Shown: positions 1-9,726 of the stretch, one piece after another
Layout of the letters: every line of letters starts with the position of its first letter
How positions within the stretch are numbered: the first letter of the stretch is position 1
Source of the DNA: Legionellaceae bacterium
GTDB taxonomy: Bacteria; Pseudomonadota; Gammaproteobacteria; Legionellales; Legionellaceae
DNA: 64,000 nucleotides
Reading direction: 5' to 3'
Assembly: GCA_020831865.1 (NCBI GenBank)
Contig: JAFIFT010000010.1
Coordinates: forward strand, 1-64,000
The notes under the pieces: generated by a model
What the model was told of the DNA's origin: nothing
Seen by the model: the letters and a program-made list of their open reading frames with translations, nothing else
The model's database searches: none
Made by a program: the position numbers and the translations under genes

Positions 1-186
1 CTTACAACGCTGCCTTGTATCAGGGAGCACTGAAAAGTGTTCTACTAGTGAATCACGCATAATTTTACACCCAAAAGTTAAAATAGGTGTATTTGATCAT
101 ATTTCGTGACTAATTAATAGTCACTCGTGATCTTGCCCTGGCGATACGCCAATACGCTTGCGTTACGCAAAGCATTTGAAATACAT

Positions 187-214
187 TTGAGTTACATCCT
201 GAAAATGCTATGGT
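187..214 (+). promoter_or_regulatory. Possible sigma-70 promoter of the permease-doxX-tehB unit
   Basis: TTGAGT at 187-192 and TATGGT at 209-214 are separated by 16 bases and lie just upstream of the first gene. Each hexamer matches the consensus only in part, so this is a modest candidate. The rest of 1-186 shows no gene that I can support. Confidence 0.35.
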
Positions 215-250
215 AATAAAAGCAATCTAATGATGCGACAAGGACGAGGC

Positions 251-1570
251 ATGGGCAACAAAACCATTCATCACAAACTGCGCCGTGATCTGGTGCTGTC
301 CGGTGCCATCATGATGGGCCTGGGCTCTATTCTGGGTACCGGGGTGTTTGTCAGTATTGGGGTGGCTGCTGGTGTGACCGGTCCCTCCGTTGTTTTTGCC
401 ATTATACTGGCTGCTTTGGTTGCCAGTTGCAATGCCTTGTCCAGTGCGCAGCTTGCTGCCAGCCACCCGGTGAGCGGGGGAACCTATGAATATGGATATC
501 GCTATTTGCATCCGGCACTGGGATTTACGGCAGGCTGGATGTTTTTATGTGCGAAAACCGCGTCAGCAGCTACAGCAGCTCTCGGATTTGCTGGCTATTT
601 TTTACACCTGTTGGGCTTCCCTGAGGTCTCCAGTATCCCTGTTGCCGTATCGGTTGTGCTGATAGTCACCCTGATTGTCTTAAGTGGTATCAGGCGTTCG
701 AACCAAGGTAACCTGATTATCGTATCAATAACGCTGTTGTCCCTGGTGATATTTGTACTTTTCGGCATATCCCCTTTGCTGAAATATGGCGGACAACATT
801 TATCTCCTTTTTTTCCGAAAGCCACCGCTCATGGTTTCCATGATTTTTGTTATGCAACCGCTTTGATGTTTGTCGCTTATACCGGCTATGGGCGTATTGC
901 CACTCTGGGTGAAGAAGTAAAAACACCGGCTCGTACCATACCCAAAGCCATTGTGGTCACTTTACTGGTGAGTGCGGTTATTTATACTCTGGTCGCTGTG
1001 GTCGCGATTGCGTTGGTCGGTTCAGAGCAGCTGGCAAGCACGACAGAAAGCCGGGCTACACCGCTTGAAATAGCGGCGCGTGCCATGAATCAGCCTGGCT
1101 TGCCGACGCTGATTGCACTCGGTGCCTGCACGGCCATGTTAGGCGTCTTGCTCAATCTTATACTGGGACTGTCGCGCGTTGCGTTAGCCATGGGACGCCA
1201 ACAGGACTTACCGGAATATTTTGCAGCTGTTTCCCCTACACTTCGTACACCAGTTGCGGCCGTGGTTGGTATCGGCCTTAGCATTGCTGCGCTGAGTGCC
1301 TTCGCTAGCGTCGAAACCACCTGGTCTTTCAGTGCGTTCACGGTTTTGATCTATTACTCCATTACGAATCTTGCCGCCCTGTATTTACCGAAAAAGCAGC
1401 GGCTATATCCGAACGTCATCGCGCTGACAGGCCTTATTTCCTGTGTATTTCTGGCGTTTTGGGTTCCGCTGGACATTTGGCTATCGGGCATTATGCTCAT
1501 TGTGCTGGGGCTCCTGTGGCATCGCTTTCATCGTTACTATTTAAAAGGTCAAGGAAAGGGGGAGTATTGA
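251..1570 (+). CDS. APC-family amino acid permease
   Basis: Integral membrane transporter of the amino acid-polyamine-organocation superfamily, expected to import amino acids or exchange them across the inner membrane. The N-terminal part has the family's first-helix pattern (GLGSILGTGVFVSIG) with unwound glycine-rich segments, and the protein is hydrophobic throughout with about 12 membrane spans. At 439 residues it is of normal length. I chose ATG 251 rather than ATG 230 because AAGGA lies six bases before it; starting at 230 adds seven residues. The stop codon touches the ATG of the DoxX gene with no gap, and that gene overlaps tehB, so the three are probably one transcript. The substrate cannot be read from the sequence; the closest general match is the YhdG/cationic amino acid transporter type. 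Confidence 0.85.
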   Translation: MGNKTIHHKLRRDLVLSGAIMMGLGSILGTGVFVSIGVAAGVTGPSVVFAIILAALVASCNALSSAQLAASHPVSGGTYEYGYRYLHPALGFTAGWMFLCAKTASAATAALGFAGYFLHLLGFPEVSSIPVAVSVVLIVTLIVLSGIRRSNQGNLIIVSITLLSLVIFVLFGISPLLKYGGQHLSPFFPKATAHGFHDFCYATALMFVAYTGYGRIATLGEEVKTPARTIPKAIVVTLLVSAVIYTLVAVVAIALVGSEQLASTTESRATPLEIAARAMNQPGLPTLIALGACTAMLGVLLNLILGLSRVALAMGRQQDLPEYFAAVSPTLRTPVAAVVGIGLSIAALSAFASVETTWSFSAFTVLIYYSITNLAALYLPKKQRLYPNVIALTGLISCVFLAFWVPLDIWLSGIMLIVLGLLWHRFHRYYLKGQGKGEY

Positions 1571-2086
1571 ATGTTGAACACCGTCTTCTATCGGGCGTTA
1601 TATAGCGCTGCCTCCCCCTGGGTGCTCTTCATCCGTTTCTCCCTAGGCTTGGTTTTCTTGCCGGAAGGTATTCAAAAATTACTCTACCCCGACATCCTGG
1701 GTGCCGGACGGTTTATGCGGATCGGTATTCCGTATCCCGAGCTCATGGGGCCTTTTGTGGGTTGGATGGAGCTCTGTTGTGGCCTGTTCATTTTATTGGG
1801 TCTTTTGACACGGCTCGTTAGTCTCCCATTAATCATGATTATGATTATTGCTTTTATTTCCACCAAGATTCCCATTTTTCTGGGCAGTGATTGGTGGATT
1901 TTTCAGGTTCGTGAGCTCAATCGCTATGGTTTCTGGAGCTTTATGCATGAATCCAGAACCGACTGGGCCATGCTAATGGCGTCCTGCTACTTGTTGGTGG
2001 TAGGTGCGGGACGCTACTCATTGGATCAATTGCTGATCCATTGCTTTCGTCTGGACAATTCAACACAACCTCAGGTATCTTCATGA
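1571..2086 (+). CDS. DoxX family membrane protein
   Basis: Small inner-membrane protein of 171 residues with about four hydrophobic segments. The early segment LGLVFLPEGIQKLLYP resembles the DoxX signature (long first helix, then a conserved G-x-x-K region). DoxX was first described as a subunit of archaeal thiosulfate:quinone oxidoreductase, but most bacterial members have no proven role; links to thiol or oxidative stress are reported for some. It starts immediately after the permease stop, and its TGA overlaps the ATG of the next gene, so translation is probably coupled. Function here remains open. Confidence 0.8.
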   Translation: MLNTVFYRALYSAASPWVLFIRFSLGLVFLPEGIQKLLYPDILGAGRFMRIGIPYPELMGPFVGWMELCCGLFILLGLLTRLVSLPLIMIMIIAFISTKIPIFLGSDWWIFQVRELNRYGFWSFMHESRTDWAMLMASCYLLVVGAGRYSLDQLLIHCFRLDNSTQPQVSS

Positions 2087-2988
2087 CTACGCATTGGCCT
2101 ACCATGAGCTCCTTAAAGGTTTACCAAAAAATCGAGCTCAACTCCAAGACAAATCTTCAGTTTTTTCTGAATAAACACAGCACCAAAGAAGGAACCTGGG
2201 GATATTTAACCCTGCATGAAGGCGCTGTTGAATTTGCTTTTTTGGATGGATATGGTAAAGAGCGCTCCCTTCATAGCTTACATGCGAAGTCACCTTCCCT
2301 GATAATCCCGCCGGCATCGTGGCACAAAATTACCTCGATGAGCCCTGAATTTAACGCTACTTTACAGTTCTATTGCCAACCGCATCGCTATTTTGAGAAA
2401 AAGTATCGCCTGGCACCTATCCATCATGACTTATGGTACATCTATCAAGCCTATCTACAAGAGCGGGAGAACATGGCTATTTTAGATGTCGGTTGTGGTT
2501 CTGGTCGAAATCCATTAGTTTTGGCCTTATCCGGGCATGACATCGTGGGTGTTGACAAGCATACTGAGGCCATTGAACATATTCGCCATATTGCCGCGCA
2601 AGAGCAAATAACAAACATGACTACTCATACGCATGATTTGAATCAAGCGTTTCCTATCCAGGGTACATGCTATGATTTTATCTATTCGACCGTGACCTTG
2701 CAGTTTTTAAAACCGTCACGCATTAAGCCTTTGCTGACGGAGCTGCAATCGCTTACCGCACCAGGCGGGATGCATTTTCTGGTTTTTCCCATCAAGGCTG
2801 AACCCTATAGCTATCCTGAACATTTTACCTATCTGGCGCAGGGGCGGGAGCTATACCACTTTTATCAAGATCAGGGCTGGTCTATTCCAGAGTATAAAGA
2901 AAAACCAGGACTGCTGCATAAACGGGATGAACAGGGTAAGCCTGAACAAGGTCTCTTTGGTCATTTGCTTGCTCAGAAGCACGGATAA
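2083..2988 (+). CDS. tehB: TehB-type SAM-dependent methyltransferase with N-terminal DUF1971 domain
   Basis: Predicted SAM-dependent methyltransferase of the tellurite-resistance TehB family. Residues about 5-95 form a small cupin-like DUF1971 domain, as in the long form of TehB known from Haemophilus; residues about 100-300 are a class I methyltransferase with SAM motif I at ILDVGCGSGRNPLVLAL, an acidic residue at the end of strand 2 (GVDKHTEAI) and YDFIYSTVTLQFL after it. ATG 2083 overlaps the DoxX stop (ATGA), so I prefer it to a TTG 42 bases upstream. The family methylates tellurite or selenium compounds in vitro, but the natural substrate is not settled. Length (301 residues) fits the two-domain form. 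Confidence 0.87.
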   Translation: MTTHWPTMSSLKVYQKIELNSKTNLQFFLNKHSTKEGTWGYLTLHEGAVEFAFLDGYGKERSLHSLHAKSPSLIIPPASWHKITSMSPEFNATLQFYCQPHRYFEKKYRLAPIHHDLWYIYQAYLQERENMAILDVGCGSGRNPLVLALSGHDIVGVDKHTEAIEHIRHIAAQEQITNMTTHTHDLNQAFPIQGTCYDFIYSTVTLQFLKPSRIKPLLTELQSLTAPGGMHFLVFPIKAEPYSYPEHFTYLAQGRELYHFYQDQGWSIPEYKEKPGLLHKRDEQGKPEQGLFGHLLAQKHG

Positions 2989-3030
2989 TGCGCTCATGGA
3001 AGGCTTATGGGAAAGCACATATAAATAAGG

Positions 3031-3735
3031 ATGATGGATATGGATATTGTAGACATAATCACGCAAAGACGTGCGGTGCGAGCTTTTAGTCATACCGCAT
3101 TATCGAAAAAAGAGATTGATATTATTCTTCAAGCCGGGCAATTTGCTCCCAGTCCTTTAAACTCACAACCCTGGCATTTCACATTGGTTCGCAACAAGGA
3201 TACCCGGCAGGCATTGGCTGCAAAAGCGCAACATGCTTCCTTTCTCGCACAAGCGCCACTAGTCATTATCGTAACGGTGGATACCAAGGTTGATATTGAT
3301 GTCTGGTTAAAAAAACATAACCAGCACCTATACAGCGGTGCGGTGGCCATGCAAAATATGTGGCTGGCCGCCACCGCCCTGGATATTGGTTGTTGCTGGG
3401 TGAGCCTGGATGAAGAGAGTACACAGCAACAGTTAGCCATCCCCAAAGAGCATACTGTGATCGGAGGGTTGGCTTTGGGCTATCGTAAAGAAGCACTCAA
3501 GGCCCATGGCGAAGAAGATCGAAAAACCCTGGCTTCTTGCACTTCCCTTGAAACATTTCCTCACCAGAAAAACAGCGAGACAGAACATTGTTGTTCCTGC
3601 CTTGCGCTGGTTCCCAAATCAGCCGCTCATTCCTTTGAAGGGGATGATTATGTCCGATATTTTTGTGGCCATGCATGCTATGCAGAATGGAAGAAGCAAA
3701 CTCAAAAGTGGCTTGATGAGGATGACAAAACATGA
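3031..3735 (+). CDS. Nitroreductase family protein with C-terminal cysteine cluster
   Basis: FMN-dependent nitroreductase fold: the first residues carry the classical RRAVRAFS motif for the flavin phosphate, followed by APSPLNSQPWHF and, later, IGGLALGYR. This domain uses about residues 1-165. The last 50 residues are not part of a normal nitroreductase: they hold a Cys-Cys-x-Cys group (HCCSC) and a Cys-x3-Cys group (YFCGHACYAEW) about 25 residues apart, the look of a small zinc-binding treble-clef or TRASH/DUF3330-type module. Electron donor and substrate are unknown; the tail suggests metal binding or partner contact. Several ATGs (3031, 3034, 3040) follow one AAGG ribosome binding site, so the exact start is uncertain. 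Confidence 0.82.
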   Translation: MMDMDIVDIITQRRAVRAFSHTALSKKEIDIILQAGQFAPSPLNSQPWHFTLVRNKDTRQALAAKAQHASFLAQAPLVIIVTVDTKVDIDVWLKKHNQHLYSGAVAMQNMWLAATALDIGCCWVSLDEESTQQQLAIPKEHTVIGGLALGYRKEALKAHGEEDRKTLASCTSLETFPHQKNSETEHCCSCLALVPKSAAHSFEGDDYVRYFCGHACYAEWKKQTQKWLDEDDKT

Positions 3736-3978
3736 TGAGCGCATAACCAATTGAACTATAAAGCAAAAAAAATATCACCACCGCAATTTCAGAAGAAGCT
3801 TTGTTTGCCATTCACCTTGAGCACCAAAATCAAACTGCTGCTCGCGGACTCCAGGGTTGATGCCAGAAAGGGTTAAAGGGTAGTTTGCAAGCCCTTGTGC
3901 GCTTGCCCTGGATGTGGACGTTGCCAGTGCCACTCCTTTACACTAGGAGATAGAATATGAGAATCAGGAATACCACTC

Positions 3979-5016
3979 ATGGATATTGCAGAGCTGCTAG
4001 CCTTTTCGGTTAAAAATCATTCGTCGGATTTACATCTGTCGGCGGGCTTGCCGCCCTTGATACGTGTGGATGGCGATTTGCGCAGAATGAATTTACCCAC
4101 GCTTACCCATAAGGATGTCATAAAACTTATATATGACATTATGAATGATAAGCAGCGCAAGGAGTATGAAGAATCACTGGAAACTGACTTTTCGTTTGAG
4201 ATACAAAATCTGGCTCGTTTCAGAGTTAATGCCTTTCATCAGGCTCGGGGCGCCGGTGCGGTGTTTCGCACCATTCCCTCAACTATTCTGAGCCTCGAAG
4301 ACCTGAGCCTGCCGCCCGTATTTCGCGATATTGCCAGCTATCCCAAGGGGTTGGTGCTGGTAACCGGCCCCACCGGTTCCGGTAAAAGTACCACCCTGGC
4401 TGCGTTGGTCGATTATATTAACCGTAATCGCTACGAGCATATTTTAACCATCGAAGATCCTATCGAGTTTGTCCATTCCTGTAAAAAGTGCCTGGTCAAT
4501 CAGCGCGAAGTTCATCGGGATACCCGCAGCTTTAATGCTGCCCTGCGTTCCGCGTTGCGCGAAGATCCCGATATTATCCTCGTGGGGGAACTGCGGGATT
4601 TAGAAACCATTCGTTTAGCCATGACCGCCGCGGAAACGGGTCACCTGGTCTTTGGTACCCTGCATACCAACTCAGCGACCAAAACGATTAACCGGATTAT
4701 CGATGTATTTCCGGCAGAAGAAAAATCCATGGTGCGATCGATGCTCTCGGAATCTTTAATGGCGGTTATTGCGCAAACGCTTTTGAAGAAAAATGGTGGT
4801 GGGCGAGTGGCAGGGCTGGAAATCATGATCTGCAATGCCGCGATTCGCAATCTGATTCGTGAGGATAAAATTGCACAAATGTATTCTTCTATCCAAACCG
4901 GGCAAGCAGCCGGTATGCAAACGCTTGATCAGCATTTAACCCAACTGGTGAACGCCGATGTTATTGCGCGCTATAGCGCGCGGGATATTGCTATTCACAA
5001 AAGTCTTTTTCCATAA
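3979..5016 (+). CDS. pilT: Type IV pilus retraction ATPase PilT
   Basis: Cytoplasmic hexameric ATPase that powers pilus retraction and twitching motility. The N-terminal PAS-like region begins with the PilT-typical SSDLHLSAGLPPLIRVDGDL. Walker A is GPTGSGKST (about residues 132-140), the Asp box DPIEF follows, the Walker B region is DPDIILVGELRD, and the His box GHLVFGTLHTNSA is intact. Length 345 matches PilT. ATG 3979 is preceded by AGGAA with eight bases spacing. It stands alone here, without the proC/yggS neighbours common elsewhere; no other pilus gene is in the window. The convergent hemW ends 96 bases downstream. Confidence 0.95.
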   Translation: MDIAELLAFSVKNHSSDLHLSAGLPPLIRVDGDLRRMNLPTLTHKDVIKLIYDIMNDKQRKEYEESLETDFSFEIQNLARFRVNAFHQARGAGAVFRTIPSTILSLEDLSLPPVFRDIASYPKGLVLVTGPTGSGKSTTLAALVDYINRNRYEHILTIEDPIEFVHSCKKCLVNQREVHRDTRSFNAALRSALREDPDIILVGELRDLETIRLAMTAAETGHLVFGTLHTNSATKTINRIIDVFPAEEKSMVRSMLSESLMAVIAQTLLKKNGGGRVAGLEIMICNAAIRNLIREDKIAQMYSSIQTGQAAGMQTLDQHLTQLVNADVIARYSARDIAIHKSLFP

Positions 5017-5111
5017 TGGGCGGAATCCGGCGGCTGCCCTGATCACTGCGCTGTCTGTCGTTGTCTTCCCAGTGGTCAGTGTAACGATCTGCGTATTTAG
5101 CGGATGAGGTA

Positions 5112-6242
5112 CTAGAGGAATATGGCTTGGAGTTCGTTGGTAAATTGACGGCCAAACGCAGTGATCTGCCAATAATCATCCCCGATCGCAAGCAAACCTT
5201 TGTCCTGGGCAATCTGTAAGAGTGGCAGCAGTTGCGTACGGCAGAGTCCACTGGCGTGTTCAAATTAGCTGAAACGAAACGCTCGTTCCAGGCGGGTGGC
5301 ATTGAGCATGTATTCAAACAATATTGTCGCATCATCCAGCCGTTGCTCGCCACTGCTGTACCCGGGATTGGGTTGACTGTAGGCTTTCGGTTGCCGTTTT
5401 TTTTGGCGACGGTAGATGTGTTGGCCATCCAGCGAACGTATTTTACCGTGTGCGCCAGCGCCAATGCCAAAATAATCCCCAAATTGCCAGTAGTTCAGGT
5501 TATGCTGGGCCATTTTATTGCGTCGGCAAAAGGCCGAAATTTCATAGCGTGTAAAGCCCTTCTGTTTCAGCAAAGCCATCCCTTCCTGCTCGAGGGCAAA
5601 GATGCTGTCCTCTCCGGGCAGTTGCGGTGGCTTTTTAAAAAACACCGTGTTGGGCTCGAGGGTAAGCTGGTACCAGGATAGGTGTTCTGGTTGGTAATCC
5701 AGAGCGGTTTGCAGATCCAGCAGTCCTTCATGGACGCTTTGTTCGGGCAGACTGTGCATAATATCGATATTGATATTATCAAAACCAGCCTGGCGAGCGC
5801 TTAAGATTGCCTGATGCGCTTGTTTTGCATCGTGAATGCGACCTAATGTCTGTAATTTTTGTGGATGAAAGCTTTGAATACCCAGAGACAGGCGATTAAT
5901 TCCTACCTGGCGATACGCTTGAAAACTATCGTGTTCAACCGTGCCGGGATTGGCTTCCAGGGTGATTTCAATCGTGCGTTCGAAGGGATTGATGTGGGCA
6001 AGTTCACGCAATAATCGCTCATAGGATGATGCCGAAAACAGGCTGGGTGTTCCACCGCCTATAAAGATCGAACTAATATGCCGGGGTCCAAAATCCTCAA
6101 TGTCTTGCGCAAAATCGGCAATCAAGTGATCGATATAGCTGTTTTCTGGCAGCGTATCAGGACTTTTGTGCGAGTTGAAATCGCAATAGGGACATTTGCG
6201 AATACACCAGGGGATATGAATATAAAGGGCAGCAGATGGCAT
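5112..6242 (-). pseudogene. hemW: hemW (radical SAM haem chaperone) interrupted by an in-frame TAA
   Basis: HemW is a radical SAM relative of HemN that binds and transfers haem. Residues 1-325 read normally from ATG 6242: YIHIPWCIRKCPYCDFN carries the Cys-x3-Cys-x2-Cys iron-sulfur motif and FIGGGTPSLF follows. A TAA at 5265-5267 then stops translation. In the same frame beyond it the reading continues for 50 more codons with typical HemW C-terminal features (GLLAIGDDYWQIT then GRQFTNELQAIFL) and ends at TAG 5112-5114. The whole frame is 376 codons plus stop, the normal family length. So the gene carries one nonsense codon, not a rearrangement. The catalytic domain is intact, but the C-terminal HemW domain would be lost unless the stop is read through or is a sequencing error. 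Confidence 0.88.
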
Positions 6243-6419
6243 AAAAAACGGCGTAATAGCACAGTGTGCCTAATGGTAGCAGATATAGTGAGATTGTACC
6301 ATATTGCATCTTGCCCTACTTGCCACCATGGCGTCGCATCTATAGAAAACAACTTGTCCTCAAATGTATCTCTTCACCAGCAGGTCTCAAGTCCGTTCAA
6401 CAGATAAGGCGGGGCAGTA

Positions 6420-6450
6420 TTGGTAATGGGGTGTGATTTAGGATTATAAT
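6420..6450 (+). promoter_or_regulatory. Possible nudE promoter
   Basis: A perfect TATAAT lies at 6445-6450, about 20 bases before the nudE start. TTGGTA at 6420-6425 could be the -35 box but the 19-base spacing is long, so the -10 carries most of the weight. Confidence 0.45.
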
Positions 6451-6471
6451 GAGCGCACTTTCATAGTTTGA

Positions 6472-7056
6472 ATGGTTGCGATGGTAGACAAACCTTTGCC
6501 GAAATGCAAAAAACGCTCCATAGTTGCGCAGTCGCGTCTTTTTACCATTGAACAAATGGATCTGACCTTTTCCAATGGCGTTGAGCGGAAGTATGAGCGC
6601 ATTTGCCACTATGGCCAGGGGGCGGTTTTAATTGTGGCTTTTACGGCGGCTCAGGGCTTATTGCTGGTTAAAGAATATGCCGCCGGGACACATCAGTATG
6701 AATTGGCTTTTCCCAAAGGTTTGATCGAACCCGGCGAAGATGTTCTGGCTGCGGCGAATCGTGAGTTACAGGAGGAGGTTGGTGTTGCGGCGCAAAAGTT
6801 ACACTATGTGCGCGAGCTCAGCTTGGCTCCCAGTTATTTCGGCGCCCGTATCCACCTGGTGTTGGCAGAGGAACTTTTTCCCTCCCGACTGCCTGGGGAT
6901 GAGCCTGAACCAATTGAGGTGCTTGAATGGCCCTTGCATCAGATGGAAGACTTGTTAAACCGACCGGACTTCAGTGAAGCAAGGAGTATAGCTGCCTTGT
7001 TTTTATGCAAAGAATGGCTTGCAAAAAATAAAAGAGGAAATAAAAATGAATCATAA
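6472..7056 (+). CDS. nudE: NUDIX hydrolase, NudE-like (ADP compounds hydrolase)
   Basis: Hydrolyses nucleoside diphosphate derivatives such as ADP-ribose, Ap3A and NADH in the E. coli NudE family. The Nudix box is complete: [22 protein letters not shown] (here given in two parts: G-x5-E near residue 83 and RELQEEVG near residue 98). The N-terminal part ([16 protein letters not shown]) and the [13 protein letters not shown] lead-in resemble NudE rather than NudF. 194 residues is usual. A second ATG at 6481 could be the real start. Its end overlaps the long form of the mdh reading frame, and the two genes are likely co-transcribed with mdh starting from 7046. Confidence 0.85.
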   Translation: MVAMVDKPLPKCKKRSIVAQSRLFTIEQMDLTFSNGVERKYERICHYGQGAVLIVAFTAAQGLLLVKEYAAGTHQYELAFPKGLIEPGEDVLAAANRELQEEVGVAAQKLHYVRELSLAPSYFGARIHLVLAEELFPSRLPGDEPEPIEVLEWPLHQMEDLLNRPDFSEARSIAALFLCKEWLAKNKRGNKNES

Positions 7057-8056
7057 ACGTGTACGTGTCGCGGTGACGGGCGCAGCCGGCCAGATTGGCT
7101 ATGCTTTATTATTTCGTATTGCCTCCGGTCAAATGTTTGGCCCTCATGTGGATGTGGAACTGAACCTTCTGGAGTTGGAGGCGGCCTTGCCCGCTCTGGA
7201 AGGGGTCGCAATGGAATTGGATGATTGTGCCTTTCCCCTGCTCAAGCGCATTGTGTGCACGTCAAACCTGGATGAGGCCATGGATGGGGTGAACTGGGCG
7301 TTACTGGTCGGCTCGGTACCACGAAAAAAAGGAATGGAGCGTTCTGATTTACTGGAGATTAACGGCGGTATTTTTACCGCGCAAGGTCGTGCTATTAATG
7401 AGCATGCAGATGATAGTGTTCGTGTTTTTGTGGTGGGAAATCCCTGTAATACCAATGCCCTGATTGCCATGCACAGCGCCAAAGACATTCCTAATGATCG
7501 CTTTTATGCCATGACCATGCTGGATGAGTTGCGGGCACGGACCCAGTTGGCCAAAAAAGCAGGGGTTGATATTAGTGAAGTCTCTCAGATGGTGGTCTGG
7601 GGCAATCATTCTCCTACCATGTTTCCCGATTTTTATAATGCTAAAATTGACGGACGTTCTGCGGCATCAGTGATTAATGATGAGTCCTGGTTGCAGCAAG
7701 AGTTTGTGTCAATAGTACAACAACGTGGTGCGGAAATTCTCAAGGCCCGGGGCGCTTCTTCTGCGGCCAGTGCGGCTAATGCCATCGTGACGGGAGTTCA
7801 TCAGCTGGTAACGGAAACTCCCGCCCATGAAATGTATTCAATGTGCCGTTGTTCAAAAGGAGAGTATGGCATTGATGAAGGCTTAATCTTTTCTTTCCCG
7901 ACCAAAACCACTCATGATCGCTTTACCGACTATTATCATAACCATGTCGTTGAAGATCTGGTCCTGAATGCCTATTCCAAAGAAAAGCTGGCCCTTACTT
8001 TGGCAGAATTACGCCAAGAGCGTGATTTGGTCAAGAGCAAGGGATTGTTAGATTAA
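7046..8056 (+). CDS. mdh: Malate dehydrogenase (NAD-dependent)
   Basis: TCA-cycle enzyme oxidising malate to oxaloacetate with NAD. The Rossmann start [21 protein letters not shown], the substrate loop arginines in [15 protein letters not shown], the NPCNTNALI segment, the LDELRAR helix and the catalytic His in [13 protein letters not shown] are all present. This is the cytosolic-type, about 330-residue MDH. I chose ATG 7046 because AGAGGAAA precedes it at good distance and because homology begins at the Rossmann strand right after it; the upstream in-frame ATG at 7019 lies inside nudE. A strong terminator follows. Confidence 0.95.
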   Translation: MNHKRVRVAVTGAAGQIGYALLFRIASGQMFGPHVDVELNLLELEAALPALEGVAMELDDCAFPLLKRIVCTSNLDEAMDGVNWALLVGSVPRKKGMERSDLLEINGGIFTAQGRAINEHADDSVRVFVVGNPCNTNALIAMHSAKDIPNDRFYAMTMLDELRARTQLAKKAGVDISEVSQMVVWGNHSPTMFPDFYNAKIDGRSAASVINDESWLQQEFVSIVQQRGAEILKARGASSAASAANAIVTGVHQLVTETPAHEMYSMCRCSKGEYGIDEGLIFSFPTKTTHDRFTDYYHNHVVEDLVLNAYSKEKLALTLAELRQERDLVKSKGLLD

Positions 8057-8097
8057 GCTGCTATCAGCACGGTCTGTCGACTACGCCCAGACGGGAT

Positions 8098-8136
8098 AAA
8101 GGGAGCGTTGCCATCATGGCACGACTCCCTTTTTTC
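8098..8136 (+). terminator. Rho-independent terminator of nudE-mdh
   Basis: AAAGGGAG pairs with CTCCCTTT, with an inner TGCCA/TGGCA stem around a TCA loop, and a run of T follows directly. Placed 40 bases after the mdh stop. Confidence 0.88.
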
Positions 8137-8249
8137 GGCAAGGCTTCAGCAGACATCCCCCTTCCTTTTTCAACAAAAATACACAATATGCCTTTTTTAT
8201 GGTATTATTGTCGGCTGGTATAGCTTGAGGTCGTTGAAAAGAGGTATTA

Positions 8250-9545
8250 ATGAGTGCAGTACCCCCCCCGGCTATGGCGGCAACCGCGCCTTCTCCTGTT
8301 GACTCTTTACGTTGGAATACACAAGATACGGTTTGGATGCTGAGCCTTTTTGGTACGGCAATTGGGGCAGGTGTTTTATTTTTACCAATCAACGCCGGGG
8401 CAGGAGGGTTACTGCCGCTTCTGATGATTAGTGTGCTTGCCTTACCTATGACCTTTTGTGCCCACCGTGGTTTAACGCGCTTTGTCTTATCCGGTGATAA
8501 TCCACAACATGATGTGACGCAGGTAGCACAGCAGCATTTTGGTAGCACCATGGGCTCCCTGGTCGCCTTTTGTTACTTTTTTGCCATATTTCCGATCTTA
8601 CTGATGTATAGTGTTGCGATCACCAATACCTGTGAGAGCTTCATGGTTCACCAGTTAGAATGGAACGCCCCTCCCAGAGCGCTCCTGGCGGCTTTACTGT
8701 TGGGTGGCCTGTGGTTGATTGTGACGGTGGGACAGGCGATGGTCCTGCGGGCGATGAGTCTACTGGTCTATCCCTTTATTCTCGCTTTACTCGTATTGTC
8801 GCTTTATTTGGTGCCGCACTGGAATTTGCAGTTTTGGACGCATAATCTTTTAATCAGCACAGCAGAGCTTTCCCCCTCGGCCACTGTAGTAAATGCGTTT
8901 TGGTTACTCATCCCTTTGATGGTTTTTTCTTTTAACCATTCGCCCATCATTTCTTCTTTTGCGTTGGATCAACGTAAGCGCTACGGGGCTGATGCGGATA
9001 GAAAATCGGGAGCTATTCTGCTCTATAGCCATGTGTTAATGATTGTCATGGTGTTGTTTTTTGTATTCAGTTGCGTGTTCAGTTTAACGCCCTTCGATTT
9101 GGCGCGTGCCCGTGCGGAAAATATTTCCATCCTTTCCTATTTGGCCAATCATTTTCAAAACCCGCTGATAGCCTATACTGCGCCGGGCATTGCGTTCATT
9201 GCCATCACCAAGTCTTTTTTAGGGCATTATCTGGGGGCTAGAGAAGGGCTGCAGGGGCTATGGCATAAAGTCGTTCCTCAACAAGCCGGGCAACGGTGCC
9301 GACGGCCAATTGTCGATGGCAGTATGATGAGTGTATGTTGGCTGATTGCCACACTGAATCCGTCCATATTGGGAATGATTGAGACTTTGGGCGGCCCTAT
9401 TATCGCGGTGATTCTTTTTCTGATGCCGCTCTATGCCTTGTACTCTGTCCCGTCACTACAGCAATACCGACATTTCCCGCGTGATCTTTTGGTTGCGGTT
9501 ATTGGTTTGGTCACATTGGGGGCTAAGTTGACAAGCCTGCTGTAG
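8250..9545 (+). CDS. Serine/threonine or aromatic amino acid permease (HAAAP family, SdaC-like)
   Basis: Proton- or sodium-coupled amino acid importer of the hydroxy/aromatic amino acid permease family. The first helix FGTAIGAGVLFLPINAGAGG is the family hallmark, and the segment FAIFPILLMYSVAITNTCESF and the later FSFNHSPIISSFA resemble the serine transporter SdaC/TdcC branch. About 11 membrane spans; 431 residues is normal. ATG 8250 has AAGAGG in front of it. It stands as a single gene between the mdh terminator and the convergent rpsT. Specificity (serine or threonine rather than tryptophan/tyrosine) is inferred from the SdaC-like motifs only. Confidence 0.85.
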   Translation: MSAVPPPAMAATAPSPVDSLRWNTQDTVWMLSLFGTAIGAGVLFLPINAGAGGLLPLLMISVLALPMTFCAHRGLTRFVLSGDNPQHDVTQVAQQHFGSTMGSLVAFCYFFAIFPILLMYSVAITNTCESFMVHQLEWNAPPRALLAALLLGGLWLIVTVGQAMVLRAMSLLVYPFILALLVLSLYLVPHWNLQFWTHNLLISTAELSPSATVVNAFWLLIPLMVFSFNHSPIISSFALDQRKRYGADADRKSGAILLYSHVLMIVMVLFFVFSCVFSLTPFDLARARAENISILSYLANHFQNPLIAYTAPGIAFIAITKSFLGHYLGAREGLQGLWHKVVPQQAGQRCRRPIVDGSMMSVCWLIATLNPSILGMIETLGGPIIAVILFLMPLYALYSVPSLQQYRHFPRDLLVAVIGLVTLGAKLTSLL

Positions 9546-9663
9546 TATCACGGGTGAGATATGAGCTAAGCGCTTCGCCTTGAGTTACGTAATGGCGTTA
9601 TTCATGGCTAGTGTGCTTTATCATCTCCACAGGCAGGGCAGGGGGCAGTACTTTTAGGAAAAC

Positions 9664-9691
9664 AAAAAAACCGAACCGGGATCCGGTTCGG
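9664..9691 (-). terminator. rpsT terminator
   Basis: On the minus strand CCGAACCGGATCCCGGTTCGG (read as two complementary arms CCGAACCG/CGGTTCGG) is followed by TTTTTTT. It lies 36 bases after the rpsT stop. Confidence 0.92.
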
Positions 9692-9726
9692 GTGTTTTCG
9701 GACTTTAGAGCGACGGAAACGCTGTA

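Noticed and set aside
4991-5482. 163-codon minus-strand frame across the hemW 3' end
   Set aside because: Out of frame with hemW; the true HemW C-terminus is readable in another frame over the same bases.
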